Source: Undaria pinnatifida
Lineage: Eukaryota; Sar; Phaeophyceae; Laminariales; Alariaceae
DNA: 64,000 nucleotides
Assembly: GCA_012845835.1 (NCBI GenBank)
Contig: JABAKD010000002.1
Span: forward strand, 7,000,603 to 7,064,602
Reading direction: 5' to 3'
Shown: piece by piece, positions 55,096 to 64,000 of the stretch
How the letters are laid out: every line of letters begins with the position of its first letter
Numbering within the stretch: position 1 is the stretch's first letter
Made by a program: the position numbers and the translations under genes
Notes under the pieces: model-generated
Told to the model about the DNA's origin: nothing
The model's database searches: none
What the model saw: the letters and a program-made list of their open reading frames with translations, nothing else

Positions 55096-55691
55096 TTTTG
55101 TAAAGTCCCACCGAAATCGTGCCTGCTGTATTCCCCAGTTTAATCCGATTGCTGGTTCCTCTGTGTGAAAAATCAAAAAGTGAACGAGTTCTATACGGGT
55201 AGCCCCAAGATTGCGCAAAGAGGTACTCGCACGAGTACAACCTGGAACATGGGAAGCAAGCGCGGGAACCCAAACAGTAGTCACGATCTCCATGGCAACT
55301 TGCACGTCCAATTGTCCAAATCGCCGTACCAGGGGCCCCGCACCGGGCCAGCAGATAGGGAGGTTATGACCCACAAGCGGGAAAAACACTTTTCACTTTT
55401 CACATACAGTACCGTGTACCAGATACGTACGTACCCGCGTGCCACAACTTGTACAATAATAAGCAAACTATGGCTCGTACTAGACAGCAGAGCTGTGAGT
55501 TGAGTCTATGAGTTGCATTACGAGTTGCCCAATGGCGATGATTGGCCAATAGTCTCACCGCCAATAGTCTCACCGCTGCTGCTGGAGCAAGCAGAGCGCA
55601 GGAAGTGCGTGCTACAACGTGCTAGTTATCATACAAATCCACGACAACCTTGCCGCCCAGCAGCAGCAGCAGATTCAGCAGCAGGCAACAC

Positions 55692-57012
55692 TACCGTATA
55701 ACACGGAAGAAAGCACACCACGGTGATGACAATTTGACGTTTAAAAATATTATCACCGGGTGTGCTTTGGTAGGGGGGTGTGGTATCTAACGTATCCCCG
55801 ATGACAGCAACCATGCACGGTAGCCCCACAGCTAGGGGTGTGGTATTGAGGGGGTGTGCTAACGTTATTAACGATTGCGCAGGAGTGTGAACACACCCCG
55901 GCCAGATTACGGGGGGTGTGCTAACGGCATCAATGATCGCTAGGGAGAGTGAACAGACCGTGGCAAGATTGTAGGGGGTGTGATAACAAGGAGTGTGCTA
56001 AGACATGAGAGGTACAGGTTTGAAACCAGACTTTTTTTTCCATTATCACGTAATGCCGGTGAATGTACGGCACACGTTTGAAACCCGGGAATCACAGCAA
56101 AAATCCCCGCCTTGCTGCGATGCCGAAAACCGGTTACCGGCAATGCGAACATATCGGTTTTCAATGATGAGACTCCCGACACTTGCACGTCAATGGCCTT
56201 GTCCCACTGCCAAATCGCCAGCTGCCATCTTTTGATGTTGAACCCTTTCTTTCTAGCCCGAACCCAGCACAACAGTATCGTACCGTTACCACCGCAGTGC
56301 GCGCTGGTTGGTTGTTGACGCAACGGTATTACCGCTGAAAACATCAAATAAATTGAGGAAAGAAAACACCGAACAAGCGAAACCAAAACGGCGAAATGAA
56401 GAGGGAACAAATGAGGAAAGGAGGGACGCAAATATTTATATTACCGATACTGCTTGTCGGTACCAGAGGTGCCGGTAGCGGCATCACCCGATGATGTTTC
56501 AAACCTGCCGGTACTCATTCTCAACCCCTGCACAAAAGTACCGATATCGTATGTCAAATACGGAAATATGTTCGTATCACAAGCTAGTTCACAAATAATT
56601 TGTGTTGCGGATGCTCCACCACACCAAATATATGTGTAACACCCGCACCACCGGTAACGCGTACGTAGATTTCGTGCACTATGCCATTATAGATCGCAAC
56701 CAGCAGCAACAGTTGCCGGTGGGGTTGGGGCCGCAGACTCGTTCGAATCACTGTGATGGGGCGGGGCTGTTGCCTCCATGCTGGTGTCCAAATCGGTGCC
56801 AGTTGCGGGTGAATGTTATCCACCAGACGGTGTGATTGTTTTGGAGTTTGGTACTATTCCCAGGCGTTTCCCCTAGGGAGTGTGGTATTCAACGTACTCC
56901 CGGTGATAAGGTGATGGTCGAAAAACGAAACAAACAATATATCACCGGGTGTACTCATGTAGGGGGGGGGTGTTATCTATAGGGGGTGTGATTTCTTCCG
57001 TGTTATACGGTA
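55692..57012. mobile_element. TA-flanked inverted-repeat DNA element, non-autonomous
   Basis: The ends carry inverted repeats beginning CCGTATAACACGGAAGAAA (about 25 bp, one mismatch), each flanked by TA, as in Tc1/mariner-like insertions. The ~1.3-kb interior has no transposase frame but many GGGGTGTGxTAxC and TATCACCGGGTG units. Similar CACACCCC-rich sequence occurs at 270-1150 and 1660-1810. Confidence 0.7.
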
Positions 57013-57114
57013 TGCGCGTGTGGCGGTATATCCGCGCTGTTCTACGTAATACCGGCATACCTGGTACGGTTGGTTTGCGCTAATCGGAGCCTGCAATCCG
57101 TCACCGATGACAGA

Positions 57115-57429
57115 GTTTTTTTTTGTTTTTTTTTTCGCACACTTCCACTTTCCAGCTTCTGGACAAGCCGTCGTCACAGGTGTCGTCCCTTCTCCCCCCC
57201 GGTTCTTGCCTTCAATTTTTATGGCGCATAGGGCTCAGCACTCCCACTGCTCGTCGATTTGTCATCAAGTGTTGCTAACTCACGCTCTCGCGCGTTCCGC
57301 AAGTCAAATTGTGCACAAGAAAAAGTCCCAACGAATTTATACGAGTATGCACTCGGCGGGGCTCGAACTCACGAAGCTGACCTATACCAGGCTCGAGGTT
57401 AACCTGATACGCCACCGGGGCGACCGGCT
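57115..57429 (-). mobile_element. SINE A, tRNA-derived, near full length
   Basis: On the minus strand the 5' end (57429-57352) has a Pol III A-box-like TGGCGTATCAGG and B-box-like GAGTTCGAGCCC about 45 nt apart, then a ~220-bp body and a 3' A-rich tail (T run at 57116-57135). Related copies lie at 37.8, 49.2, 49.4 and 49.7 kb. Confidence 0.8.
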
Positions 57430-57699
57430 AGAGGATGGGGTGACGCCGCAGTCATCTCCTCTCTCACCCTGCCGTCTGCTGTTTGTGATGGGACATGCCC
57501 TATATATCGTGCATGATAAACATATCTCATGGGATGAACTTCCGAGTGTACTTCTCCGAAACAAAGGCAACACTGACGGACAACGAAAACGACTGCTTTG
57601 GATATACCTCGCCGAGATCTGTCCATGTCCTTTAAGACGCATCACTCGGCATTTGCACTCTCCCCGTCGTCGAAACAAAGTAGCTAGGAAAATCACCGG

Positions 57700-57985
57700 T
57701 TGTTTCACGGGCCGGTTCGTTTCTGGCGGTTCGCGATCTGATCAGGGTGACCCGACCCAACCCTTGGGATGTGAGAATCTTCTGACCCGACCCGACCCGA
57801 CCCGACCCGACCCGACCCGACCCGACCCGACCCGACCCGACCCGACCCGACCCGACCCGACCCGACCCGACCAGACCAGACCAGACCAGACCAGACCAGA
57901 CCAGACCAGACCCGACCAAACCCGCGAGATGTTGAAACCTCCTGACCCGACCCGCTGGCCGGGTCATGACCCGTGGAAAGCCCTG
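57700..57985. repeat. GGGTC-family element with (GACCC)n and (GACCA)n runs
   Basis: Left end TTTCACGGGCCGG, right end GGGTCATGACCCGTGGAAAG. The central run changes from GACCC to GACCA units at about 57870, indicating homogenisation of a point variant. Confidence 0.8.
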
Positions 57986-58241
57986 GAAATTGATCCGACG
58001 GGGCGTGGAATTTTGCGGGTTTTACGGGAGGTGTGGTATGTTGCAGCAGCAGCAGCAGCAGCAGCAGTGCGGTTCTCACGGCCAACTGAAGAGGGCAGCA
58101 CGTGCTTTTCTGTCGTTGGGTTTTGCCTTCACCGCACACGTCTCTTACGTATTGTGCGCGAGCTGCGATGCCGGAGTTTTGTGGGGATTTGCTGTTAGTA
58201 CTGTGGTATGATGTGATAATACCGATCTCGTTTTAACACAT

Positions 58242-58275
58242 GACTACCGACCCTAAATTTGTCGAACTCACAGAT
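58242..58275 (+). other. short ATG-bearing motif, copy 3
   Basis: ATGACTACCGACCCTAAATT then TGTCGAACTCACAG; the frame reads MTTDPKFVELTDVV. It lies 240 bp upstream of SAP18 exon a but stops after 16 codons, so it is not shown to be the SAP18 start. Confidence 0.35.
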
Positions 58276-58481
58276 GTCGTTGTTTGAGTAATATTACGAA
58301 ATATCGTGCGATGAGCGAGTGCCGGCAAAAACAGCAGTTTGGTTGCGTGTGATATTGTATGTTCATGGCGCACTGCTGCTGCTGCAGATAGCAGCAGCAG
58401 CAGCAGCAGCAGCTGCAGCAGCAATGCGTTCCCTCAAAAACTTGTGCAACCGGTGTCTTTTTTTGCCTTTTTATCTCGCAG

Positions 58482-58591
58482 GTGTGCCCGCTGCTGCTCC
58501 GCTGTTTTTGGACCCAGCAGAGGCACCGGAGAGGGGACGACTTCTCCAACGTCAACAGCCTCCCCCGAGACGAACTCCAGATTTACACCTG
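58482..58591 (+). CDS. SAP18: SAP18 exon a
   Basis: Encodes VCPLLLRCFWTQQRHRRG, DDFSNVN and PRDELQIYTW; animal SAP18 has CPLLLRVF and SSELQIYTW at the same spacing. Phase 0 entry, phase 2 exit. Confidence 0.85.
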
Positions 58592-60218
58592 GTGCGCGCG
58601 CGCGCGCCCCGCAACAGCAGTACTGCTGTATGTAGTCTCTTCCGCGGGGAAACCCTTGACTTTTTACCGCCTGCTGACTGACTGCTGTGCGCGATGATCT
58701 TAGAGCAAGCAGCAGTATATATCCGTTTTACCATAAATACTCAAGCCCATGGAATAGTAAACCCGGGGATGTATCCGGGATGTCCCCTGACGACCGCAAG
58801 TCTTCAAATGCTGAAAATGTAAAGCCGCCACAAAAAAAAATCAGAATAGTTTGAAGCCTCTCAAATCGGCGCTTCAATAGCCTTCGTCCCGATGAACTCC
58901 ATATGTCCTATGTCAAATAATGGTATAGTACAAGGTTCCCCTTCGGTAGTTGATTGGCTTGAAATGGCGGGGGTGTTGCAAGTACAACATTGGAAAAAAA
59001 ATCTTGAACACTTGAAGAACAAGTGATTACTGCATGTAACCGGTCAAGTAAACACCGACCAGCCTACACGAGATTATTGTTTAGTCTATCGTATGCGCCT
59101 GGTGCATGTGCGCGTGCGTCGCCACAGAAGACGGCAGGGGGGCAAGAAAGGGTGGAACATCGCGAACAAAAATTGTTCGCCCATTTGTCCTTACCTTTTG
59201 TCCTTCCCTTCCCCTTCCCCTCACCCTTACCTTCGTCCTTTACGTTGCCTGTTCAATTCCCCTTACCCGCCCCCTCACGTTTACCCTTACCGATACCCTT
59301 GCCCTTACCCTTACCGATACCCTTACCCTTACCGATACCCTTACCCTTACCCTTACCGATACCCTTGCCCTTACCCTTACCGATACCCTTGCCCTTACCC
59401 TTACCGATACCCTTGCCCTTACCCTTACCGATACCCTTGCCCTTACCCTTACCGACATCCTTCTTCTCACCCCCACCCTTCCCCTCGCCCCCACCCTTGC
59501 CTTTTCCCTCTTCGTGTTTCCTTACCCTTACCCCTACCCTCATTCTACCCTTTCCCCCAAGCCGTACCCTCACCGTTACTCTTACAGTATCCTTACTCTC
59601 ACTTCACCCCCACTCTCACCCTTGTCCTTACCCCTTCGCCAACCCTCAATTTTACCCTCGCTCTTACCCCCGCGCACTTTACCCCTTCCCCTACCCGTAC
59701 GCCCTGATCGAAATACCAGCCCTTACTCTTACCCTCACCCTTGCCCTTGCCCTCACCCTTACCCTTGCCGTCATCCTTACGCTCACCCTCGACCTCATCC
59801 TTGCCTCCAATACTACTCGAACACTTGCCCCTTGCCTTTGCCCTCGCTCCTACGCTTCCGCTCTCTCCCGTACCCTCACATGTACCTTTACCCTTACTCT
59901 TGCCCCTTACCCATACTCTCGCCCCTACTCTTCCGCCGTTTCCCTTACCCTCGTCTGCACTCGTGCCCCCACCCTTGCCCTTACCAATACTCGTGCCGGT
60001 ACCCTTACCCATACCCTTACCCTTGCCCTTACCCATACCCCCCCGTTTGCGTTACGGTTATCCTTACCGTTGCCATGTAATCCTGTAGGCCTGACGCTTC
60101 GATTCGAGAGATCACGACGCTGATTCAGGGGGTGGTACCGGCGGCTCGGCGACGCAATGGTCGCCTCTCCTACGCTTTCGTATATCCGGATAGCCAAGGG
60201 AAGCAGGTGCTCCGGCAG
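58482..60218 (+). CDS. SAP18: SAP18 (Sin3-associated polypeptide 18), two internal exons
   Basis: SAP18 is a small ubiquitin-fold protein found in the Sin3 histone deacetylase complex and, with RNPS1 and Acinus or Pinin, in the ASAP/PSAP complexes on the exon junction complex. Exon a (58482-58591) enters after ATCTCGCAG and encodes CPLLLRCF and DELQIYTW; it leaves at TG|GTGCGC in phase 2. Exon b (60089-60218) enters after CCTGTAG, completes the Trp codon and encodes PDASIREITTLI, PAARRRNGRLSYAFVYPD and GKQVLRQ, leaving at CAG|GTATGA. The order and spacing match animal SAP18 (LQIYTW-MDATLKELTSLV, then FNFAIVF). The start exon and the C-terminal exon with the QIGDYLDIAI-type motif were not found; the latter may lie past 64 kb. 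Confidence 0.88.
59200..60055 (+). repeat. CCCTTACCCTTACCGATA array in the SAP18 intron
   Basis: About 850 bp built of CCCTTA/CCCTTG hexamers. 59285-59455 is a regular array of 18-30-bp units (CCCTTACCCTTACCGATA); the rest is degenerate CCCTTACCCTCACC. It resembles, but is not, the CCCTAA telomere repeat. Open frames through it (up to 366 codons) are repeat artefacts. Confidence 0.9.
60089..60218 (+). CDS. SAP18: SAP18 exon b
   Basis: Encodes the helix ASIREITTLIQGVVPAARRR and the strand LSYAFVYPD of the ubiquitin-like fold. Phase 2 entry matches exon a. Its last ~40 bases have decayed copies at 60425-60465 and 62230-62270. Confidence 0.87.
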
Positions 60219-60424
60219 GTATGACGACCGCGGGAGGGAGGGAGGATGGAGTTGTAGAGGGGTTGGGATTACAGACTATAGTGGAATGGGAGACGGGAGG
60301 GTGCTGATTTAGTATTTGTAGAGGGGTTGGGATTACAGACGATAGTTGGATGGGAGACGGGGGGGTGCTGGTTTACTCTTTGGCCTGGTTGGTTCGTCTT
60401 TTCTGACTTTTGTGGTTCGGCCCT

Positions 60425-60465
60425 GACGGTCAGGGGAAGCACGTGCTTCCTCAGGCGGTATTGAT
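60425..60465 (+). pseudogene. decayed copy of SAP18 exon b 3' end
   Basis: CCTGACGGTCAGGGGAAGCA then CGTGCTTCCTCAG|GCGGTA parallels CCGGATAGCCAAGGGAAGCA, GGTGCTCCGGCAG|GTATGA of exon b, keeping the frame PDGQGKHVLPQ. A more worn copy is at 62230-62270. Confidence 0.6.
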
Positions 60466-60499
60466 CGAGAGGGCGGGGGTTATGTCGGAGGCGACGGGG

Positions 60500-60690
60500 A
60501 AGGGGGTGGGGGTCCTCATTTCACGCATAGCCGTAGTCGTTTGACCATGGACCCTCGCATCCATACGATGCCGGGACGGAGCAAGCCGAGTTATAATTGA
60601 CCAGGCAGACACCTCGCACACCAAGCGCGAAGCGCCGTTAAGTGTTCGGCGAGTCGCGGGAAAGGTGAGCTGCATCCTACTAGGAGCCGC
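60500..60690 (-). repeat. R1 dispersed repeat
   Basis: Minus-orientation copy with CGCATAGCCGTAGTCG, ATGCCGGGACGGAGCA and GTGTTCGGCGAGTCGCG, followed at 60760 by a G run as in the 47.2-kb copy. Confidence 0.7.
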
Positions 60691-60914
60691 TTGCGAGGCG
60701 AATTTCCGCGCCTTGTGCGTACTGCGTTGCATATGGATGACAGCTTCAAATTAATTTGTTTGGGGGGGGGGGGGGGGGGGCTACGGAGGCGACGATAATA
60801 GATGGGAGGGTTTGCAAAGGGGGTTATGGTTACGGAGGCGACGAGGACGGAGGTGGCGGGGGTCCGGAGGCGACGAGAAGGGGCGGGGGGGGTTACAGAG
60901 ACGCTTGAGGTTTG

Positions 60915-61105
60915 CAGGGGGGTGTACTCATTTCATGCACAGCCGTGGTCTCAGGGCCATTGACCCTAGCATTCCAACATTGCCGGGACGGAGCACGTCG
61001 GGTTTTCCCCGACCAGATAGGCATCGCGTGCGCCAAGCACGAAGCGCCGTGAGTTGTTCGGCGAGTCGCGTGAAGGATGAGCTGCATCCTACTAAGAACC
61101 ACTTG
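60915..61105 (-). repeat. R1 dispersed repeat
   Basis: Minus-orientation copy: ATGCACAGCCGTGGTCTC, TTGCCGGGACGGAGCACGTC, TTGTTCGGCGAGTCGCGTG, GCTGCATCCTACTAAGA. Confidence 0.7.
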
Positions 61106-61204
61106 TGAGGCGGAGAATGGGGGGGGGGCGGGGGAGGTTACGGAGGCGGGGAGGGTGTCCGGGGGAGGGGCGGGTTACGGAGGCGACGAAGGGGCGTAGG
61201 GGCG

Positions 61205-61710
61205 GGATGACGGAGGGGGAGCTAAACGTGAATGCTTTAGAGGAGTGAGAGCTAGACGTGGATGCTTTAGGAGGGAGGGGAGCTAGAAGTGGATGATTTA
61301 GAGAAAGGGGGGGTAGAAATGTGTGGTTTTGAGGGTGAAACTTGAAGTGGGCGATTTTGAGTAGGCGGCTAGATGATTTGGAGACAAGGGTCGGGCTAGA
61401 AGTGAGTAATTTAGAGAAGAGGGGCTAGAAGTGGATGGTTTAGAGGACGGGGGGGGAATTAGAAGTGGATGGTTTGAATGAGGGGGGGTGTAAATGGGTG
61501 ATTTAGGGAAGAAGAGGCTGTGTTCGTATGATTCAGAGGAGGGGGGTAGAAACGGGGGGCTAAGGTAAACGGGAGCTTTCAGTGAGCGAGTTGACGGGGG
61601 GGGGGGGCTAAAAGTGAGTGGTTTTCGAGGGGGGGGGGCTTCAAGTGGGTGATTTATAGGTTGGGGTGGGCTATGTGTGGTTTGAGGAGTGGGGCTAGAA
61701 GTGGGGGATT
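61205..61710 (+). repeat. G-rich ~35-bp minisatellite
   Basis: Repeated GCTAGAAGTGGATGGTTTAG and GAGGGGGGG units of variable length; a further unit at 62060-62100. Confidence 0.8.
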
Positions 61711-61787
61711 TAATGTAGCGAGAGCTAGTGCACGGGTGGAAGCGACCCCCCCGTTTCGTCGACGATGCAGATGATGGGCAAAAGGCC

Positions 61788-62041
61788 GACCTTCTGAGCA
61801 CCGTGTTGGAAAGTCAAATATTCCAAAACGTGCAGATTTTTTGCCAACGTTCCGAGAGAGCTTGGCGTGACGTTCTGGCGATCGCAAAGGAGCGCTTCCA
61901 AGGACTGGCCATATTGAGTTTGTCGACCTTTCTAAGGATTTTGCGTCATATGCTGACTTTCCAAAAAGTGCTCAGAAGGTCTGCCGTTTTGCCCGTCTTC
62001 TACCATGTCGACGAAAGGGGGTGGTTCCCGTCCAACCGCGG
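61788..62041 (+). other. possible exon of unknown gene
   Basis: Bounded by an acceptor-like GACGATGCAG (about 61769) and a donor CGCG|GTAAGTGAG (62040). The frame contains SQIFQNVQIFCQRSERAWRD and SAVLPVFYHVDERGWF; 'VLPVFYHVD' is like the TIR-domain betaD motif, but the rest does not support a TIR domain. It may be an unrelated exon or chance. Confidence 0.3.
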
Positions 62042-62499
62042 TAAGTGAGTTAAATGCGGGGGGAGCTAGAAGTGAATAGGTTAGAAGTACCTGGTAGGTG
62101 ATTTAGGCGGCGGGATCAGGGCTGGTTTGCTATTTCTATAATTTATGAACATAAATGTGGAGAGACATAGGGGGGTGGACGTGAGAGAGGGGGGGAGGGT
62201 CCTCAACTACTTTGTGTAGTATTTTCTGACTTGGTTAGTCAATCCCAGATAGCCAATGAAAGCTGGTGCTGCGGGTGGTAGATGTGAAGAGGGAGTTGTG
62301 GAGAGAAGGGCGCTGGGGATAAGGGGGTTGATCAACTTTATACAGATGTGGTTATTCAAGGCGGGAGTTCGGCCGATGAGAGGCACTCAAGCCATCAAGG
62401 AGCGGCATTTGGCTTTTTTGCGCATTCTTGTTTTTGTCTGCTGTTGTGTTTCGTGTCTTGCGTCTGCTGTTATTGTTGTACTGTAGTATATCCCCCCCA

Positions 62500-62782
62500 T
62501 TGGGGAAATATCCAAATATATTGATATTTTACAAGGAGTTGCACAGGGATGTACACTATCACCCAATCTTTTCAAAGTATATATTAATGGCATGATAGTA
62601 GCTGTCGAAGCAGCAAAGCAAGGAGTCACGATGAGGGAAGATGCGGTGTCGGGGTTGATGCTTGCGGATGATTACGTGGGGATATCAGAAGCACCCGAAG
62701 GATTGCATGAGACAGATAAAGCACTAGAGTGCACTAGGAAATGGAGAGTGACAGAGAACGTGAAAAAATGCGCAGTAGTAGC

Positions 62783-62829
<47 letters not shown>

Positions 62830-62845
62830 TAGTAGTAGTAGTAGC

Positions 62846-62880
<35 letters not shown>

Positions 62881-63139
62881 TGGTATTGGTATTGGTAGTG
62901 GTAGTGGTAGTGGTAGTGGTAGTGGTAGTGGTAGTGGTAGTGGTAGTGGTAGTGGTAGTGGTAGTGGTAGTGGTAGTGGTAGTGGTAGTGGTAGTGGTAG
63001 TGGTAGTGGTAGTGGTAGTGGTCGTGGTCGTGGTCGTGGTCGTGTAGTGGTAGTGGTAGTGGTAGTGGTAGTGGTAGTTGTAGTGGTAGTTGTAGTGGTA
63101 GTTGTAGTGGTAGTTGTAGTGGTAGTGGTAGTGGTAGTG

Positions 63140-63177
<38 letters not shown>

Positions 63178-63181
63178 CTTC

Positions 63182-63241
<60 letters not shown>

Positions 63242-64000
63242 TGTAACGAAGATAAGGTGACTCCGGTAAATTTCAAATGGAAGTGGGGAGAACATGAACC
63301 ACCGATCGTAGACCAGTATACATACCTTGGCGTAGATATCTCGAAGGACTGCTGTTGGGATGAACACATAGCGAAAGTGGTAGGAAAGGATAAATATGTC
63401 GAAAGACTGCTCTTGGGATGAACACATAGCGAAAGTGGTAGGAAAGGGTAAATCGCAAATAGGCAAGATGGATGCGATCCTAACAGACCCGCACCTTGAC
63501 ACTAGGATTGAAAGATGTTTTCTGATGAATGTCATTGTATCAAAGTTAGATTATGCAGGAGGAGTATGGGAAGGGAACGCGAAACTCGTAAGCAATTGGA
63601 AACCGTGCGGATTACAGCAGCTAAAAATACACCAAGTAGGACGAGTAATGCAGTATTAAGAGCAGAACTAGGAATATACCCACTTAAAACAAATAGAGAC
63701 GTGAGGAAGTCGAAATGGCAATATAAATTACAGAATATGCCAGAAAAGAAGTTGCCAACCATAGTTGATAGGGCTGTATGGGAGAAGATAACAAAAGGGC
63801 GAGGTGGAAGATGATGGGATAACGTAGTCGAGAAAATATTGAAGGATATAGGGAGGAGACCAAGAAGAGGTACTGCCTATAGAGAAGTTTGGCCGGTACA
63901 AGACAGATGTAAAATAAAGAATAGAAGAAAGGGAACGGCAAGCGCTAAGAAATACGGTGAAAGAGGAGAACCACTTAGAGATACACGGGGGGTTGAGGGA
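62500..64000 (+). mobile_element. LINE (non-LTR retrotransposon) reverse transcriptase relic, truncated
   Basis: From about 62505 the frame reads ISKYIDILQGVAQGCTLSP, then LFKVYINGM and GLMLADDYVGISE, which are reverse transcriptase palm motifs (the catalytic box is LADD in place of YADD). After a microsatellite the frame resumes with CNEDKVTPVNFKWKWG, QYTYLGVDIS and WDEHIAKVVGK, the region after the palm in such LINEs. Further downstream other frames carry LMNVIVSKLDYAGGVWEG and VLRAELGIYPLKTNRD, showing frameshifts. A 62-bp tandem duplication at 63340-63440 repeats the WDEHIAKVVGK segment. The 5' end is missing and the 3' end lies past the window. Not functional. Confidence 0.85.
62775..63243 (+). 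repeat. (GTA)n / (GTGGTA)n microsatellite inside the LINE
   Basis: About 470 bp of trinucleotide and hexanucleotide repeats with GTT and GTC variants. It lies between the LINE codons for KKCAV and CNEDK, at a short run of valine codons, and its edges stay in frame. Confidence 0.95.

Larger units (their letters stand above)
50500..55690. other. no supported gene; SINE B copies and unique sequence
   Basis: Besides SINE B, I see nothing recognisable. 54304-54470 contains an acceptor-like TTTGGCAG followed by an open, protein-like frame (SSYQLNVDEIIMTDGKIDR, KVRRTFDPTEIW) that could be an exon of an unknown gene, but no partner exon was found. 50263-50634 (minus) has a hydrophobic open frame overlapping the phosphate-carrier exon copies and is probably fortuitous. 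Confidence 0.4.

Noticed and set aside
58245-58292. Start exon of SAP18 (MTTDPKFVELT)
   Set aside because: Stops after 16 codons without a donor in the right phase, and similar motifs occur at two unrelated places.
59200-60055. Chromosome end
   Set aside because: CCCTTA is not the usual telomere unit, the array is degenerate, and a gene exon follows directly.
59023-60123. 366-codon plus frame and overlapping 324- and 204-codon frames (LTLTLTD, PLPLPIP)
   Set aside because: Products of the CCCTTACC array; two other frames are open as well, and the true coding part is only SAP18 exon b at the end.
61728-62048. TIR-domain immune receptor exon
   Set aside because: Only the short VLPVFYHVD string fits; the preceding sequence lacks the other TIR motifs, so it is kept only as a possible exon.
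62592-63535. Poly-Val, poly-Ser-Gly, poly-Thr and poly-Tyr frames
   Set aside because: Microsatellite read in different frames inside a LINE relic.

Overview
The window is eukaryotic nuclear DNA. The recognisable genes are split into short exons with GT..AG borders and matching phases, separated by kilobase-scale introns, and most of the sequence is repeats. The gene set (a ciliary chaperonin-like BBS6/MKKS, SAP18, a mitochondrial phosphate carrier), the roughly even base composition, a TTAGGG-type interstitial telomere tract and a LINE of a type I associate with brown algae suggest a flagellated stramenopile, most likely a brown alga such as Ectocarpus. This assignment is inference; nothing in the window names the species.

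Layout. 1-5.7 kb: CACACCCC-type repeat sequence, a TTAGGG tract, CAG runs, no gene I can support. 5.77-5.94 kb (minus): first exon of an unidentified Gln-rich protein. 6-10 kb: degenerate tandem repeats. 10.2-24.7 kb (plus): an MKKS/BBS6 gene modelled as ten phase-compatible exons (about 1,164 codons without its missing N-terminal exon), whose introns hold a GGGTC pentanucleotide array, an ACCGCACCG array, a ~550-bp satellite and small inverted-repeat transposons. 24.7-37.1 kb: intergenic repeats. 37.1-37.7 kb (minus): one exon of a DUF6492-like glycosyltransferase. 38.6-39.2 kb: ~95-bp tandem array. 39.8-42.3 kb (minus): two exons of an unidentified protein linked by matching splice phase. 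46.35-48.87 kb (minus): complete two-exon mitochondrial phosphate carrier, 313 aa. 49-50.5 kb: tRNA-derived SINEs inserted among decayed copies of the carrier's first exon. 50.5-55.7 kb: mostly no recognisable gene, with SINE B copies. 55.7-57.0 kb: a TA-flanked inverted-repeat element. 58.5-60.2 kb (plus): two exons of SAP18. 62.5-64.0 kb (plus): a LINE reverse-transcriptase relic split by a trinucleotide microsatellite and running off the end.

The genes do not form a pathway. The common theme is structural: next to or inside almost every recognisable gene lie decayed partial copies of one of its own exons (MKKS exons 1 and 3, phosphate carrier exon 1, the glycosyltransferase exon, SAP18 exon, the 42-kb gene). 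Introns and spacers here seem to have grown by local tandem duplication followed by decay and transposon insertion.

Limits: homologies come from recognising protein motifs by eye. Exon borders come from GT/AG plus phase agreement, not transcripts. Terminal exons of MKKS (5'), SAP18 (both ends), the glycosyltransferase and both unidentified genes were not located.
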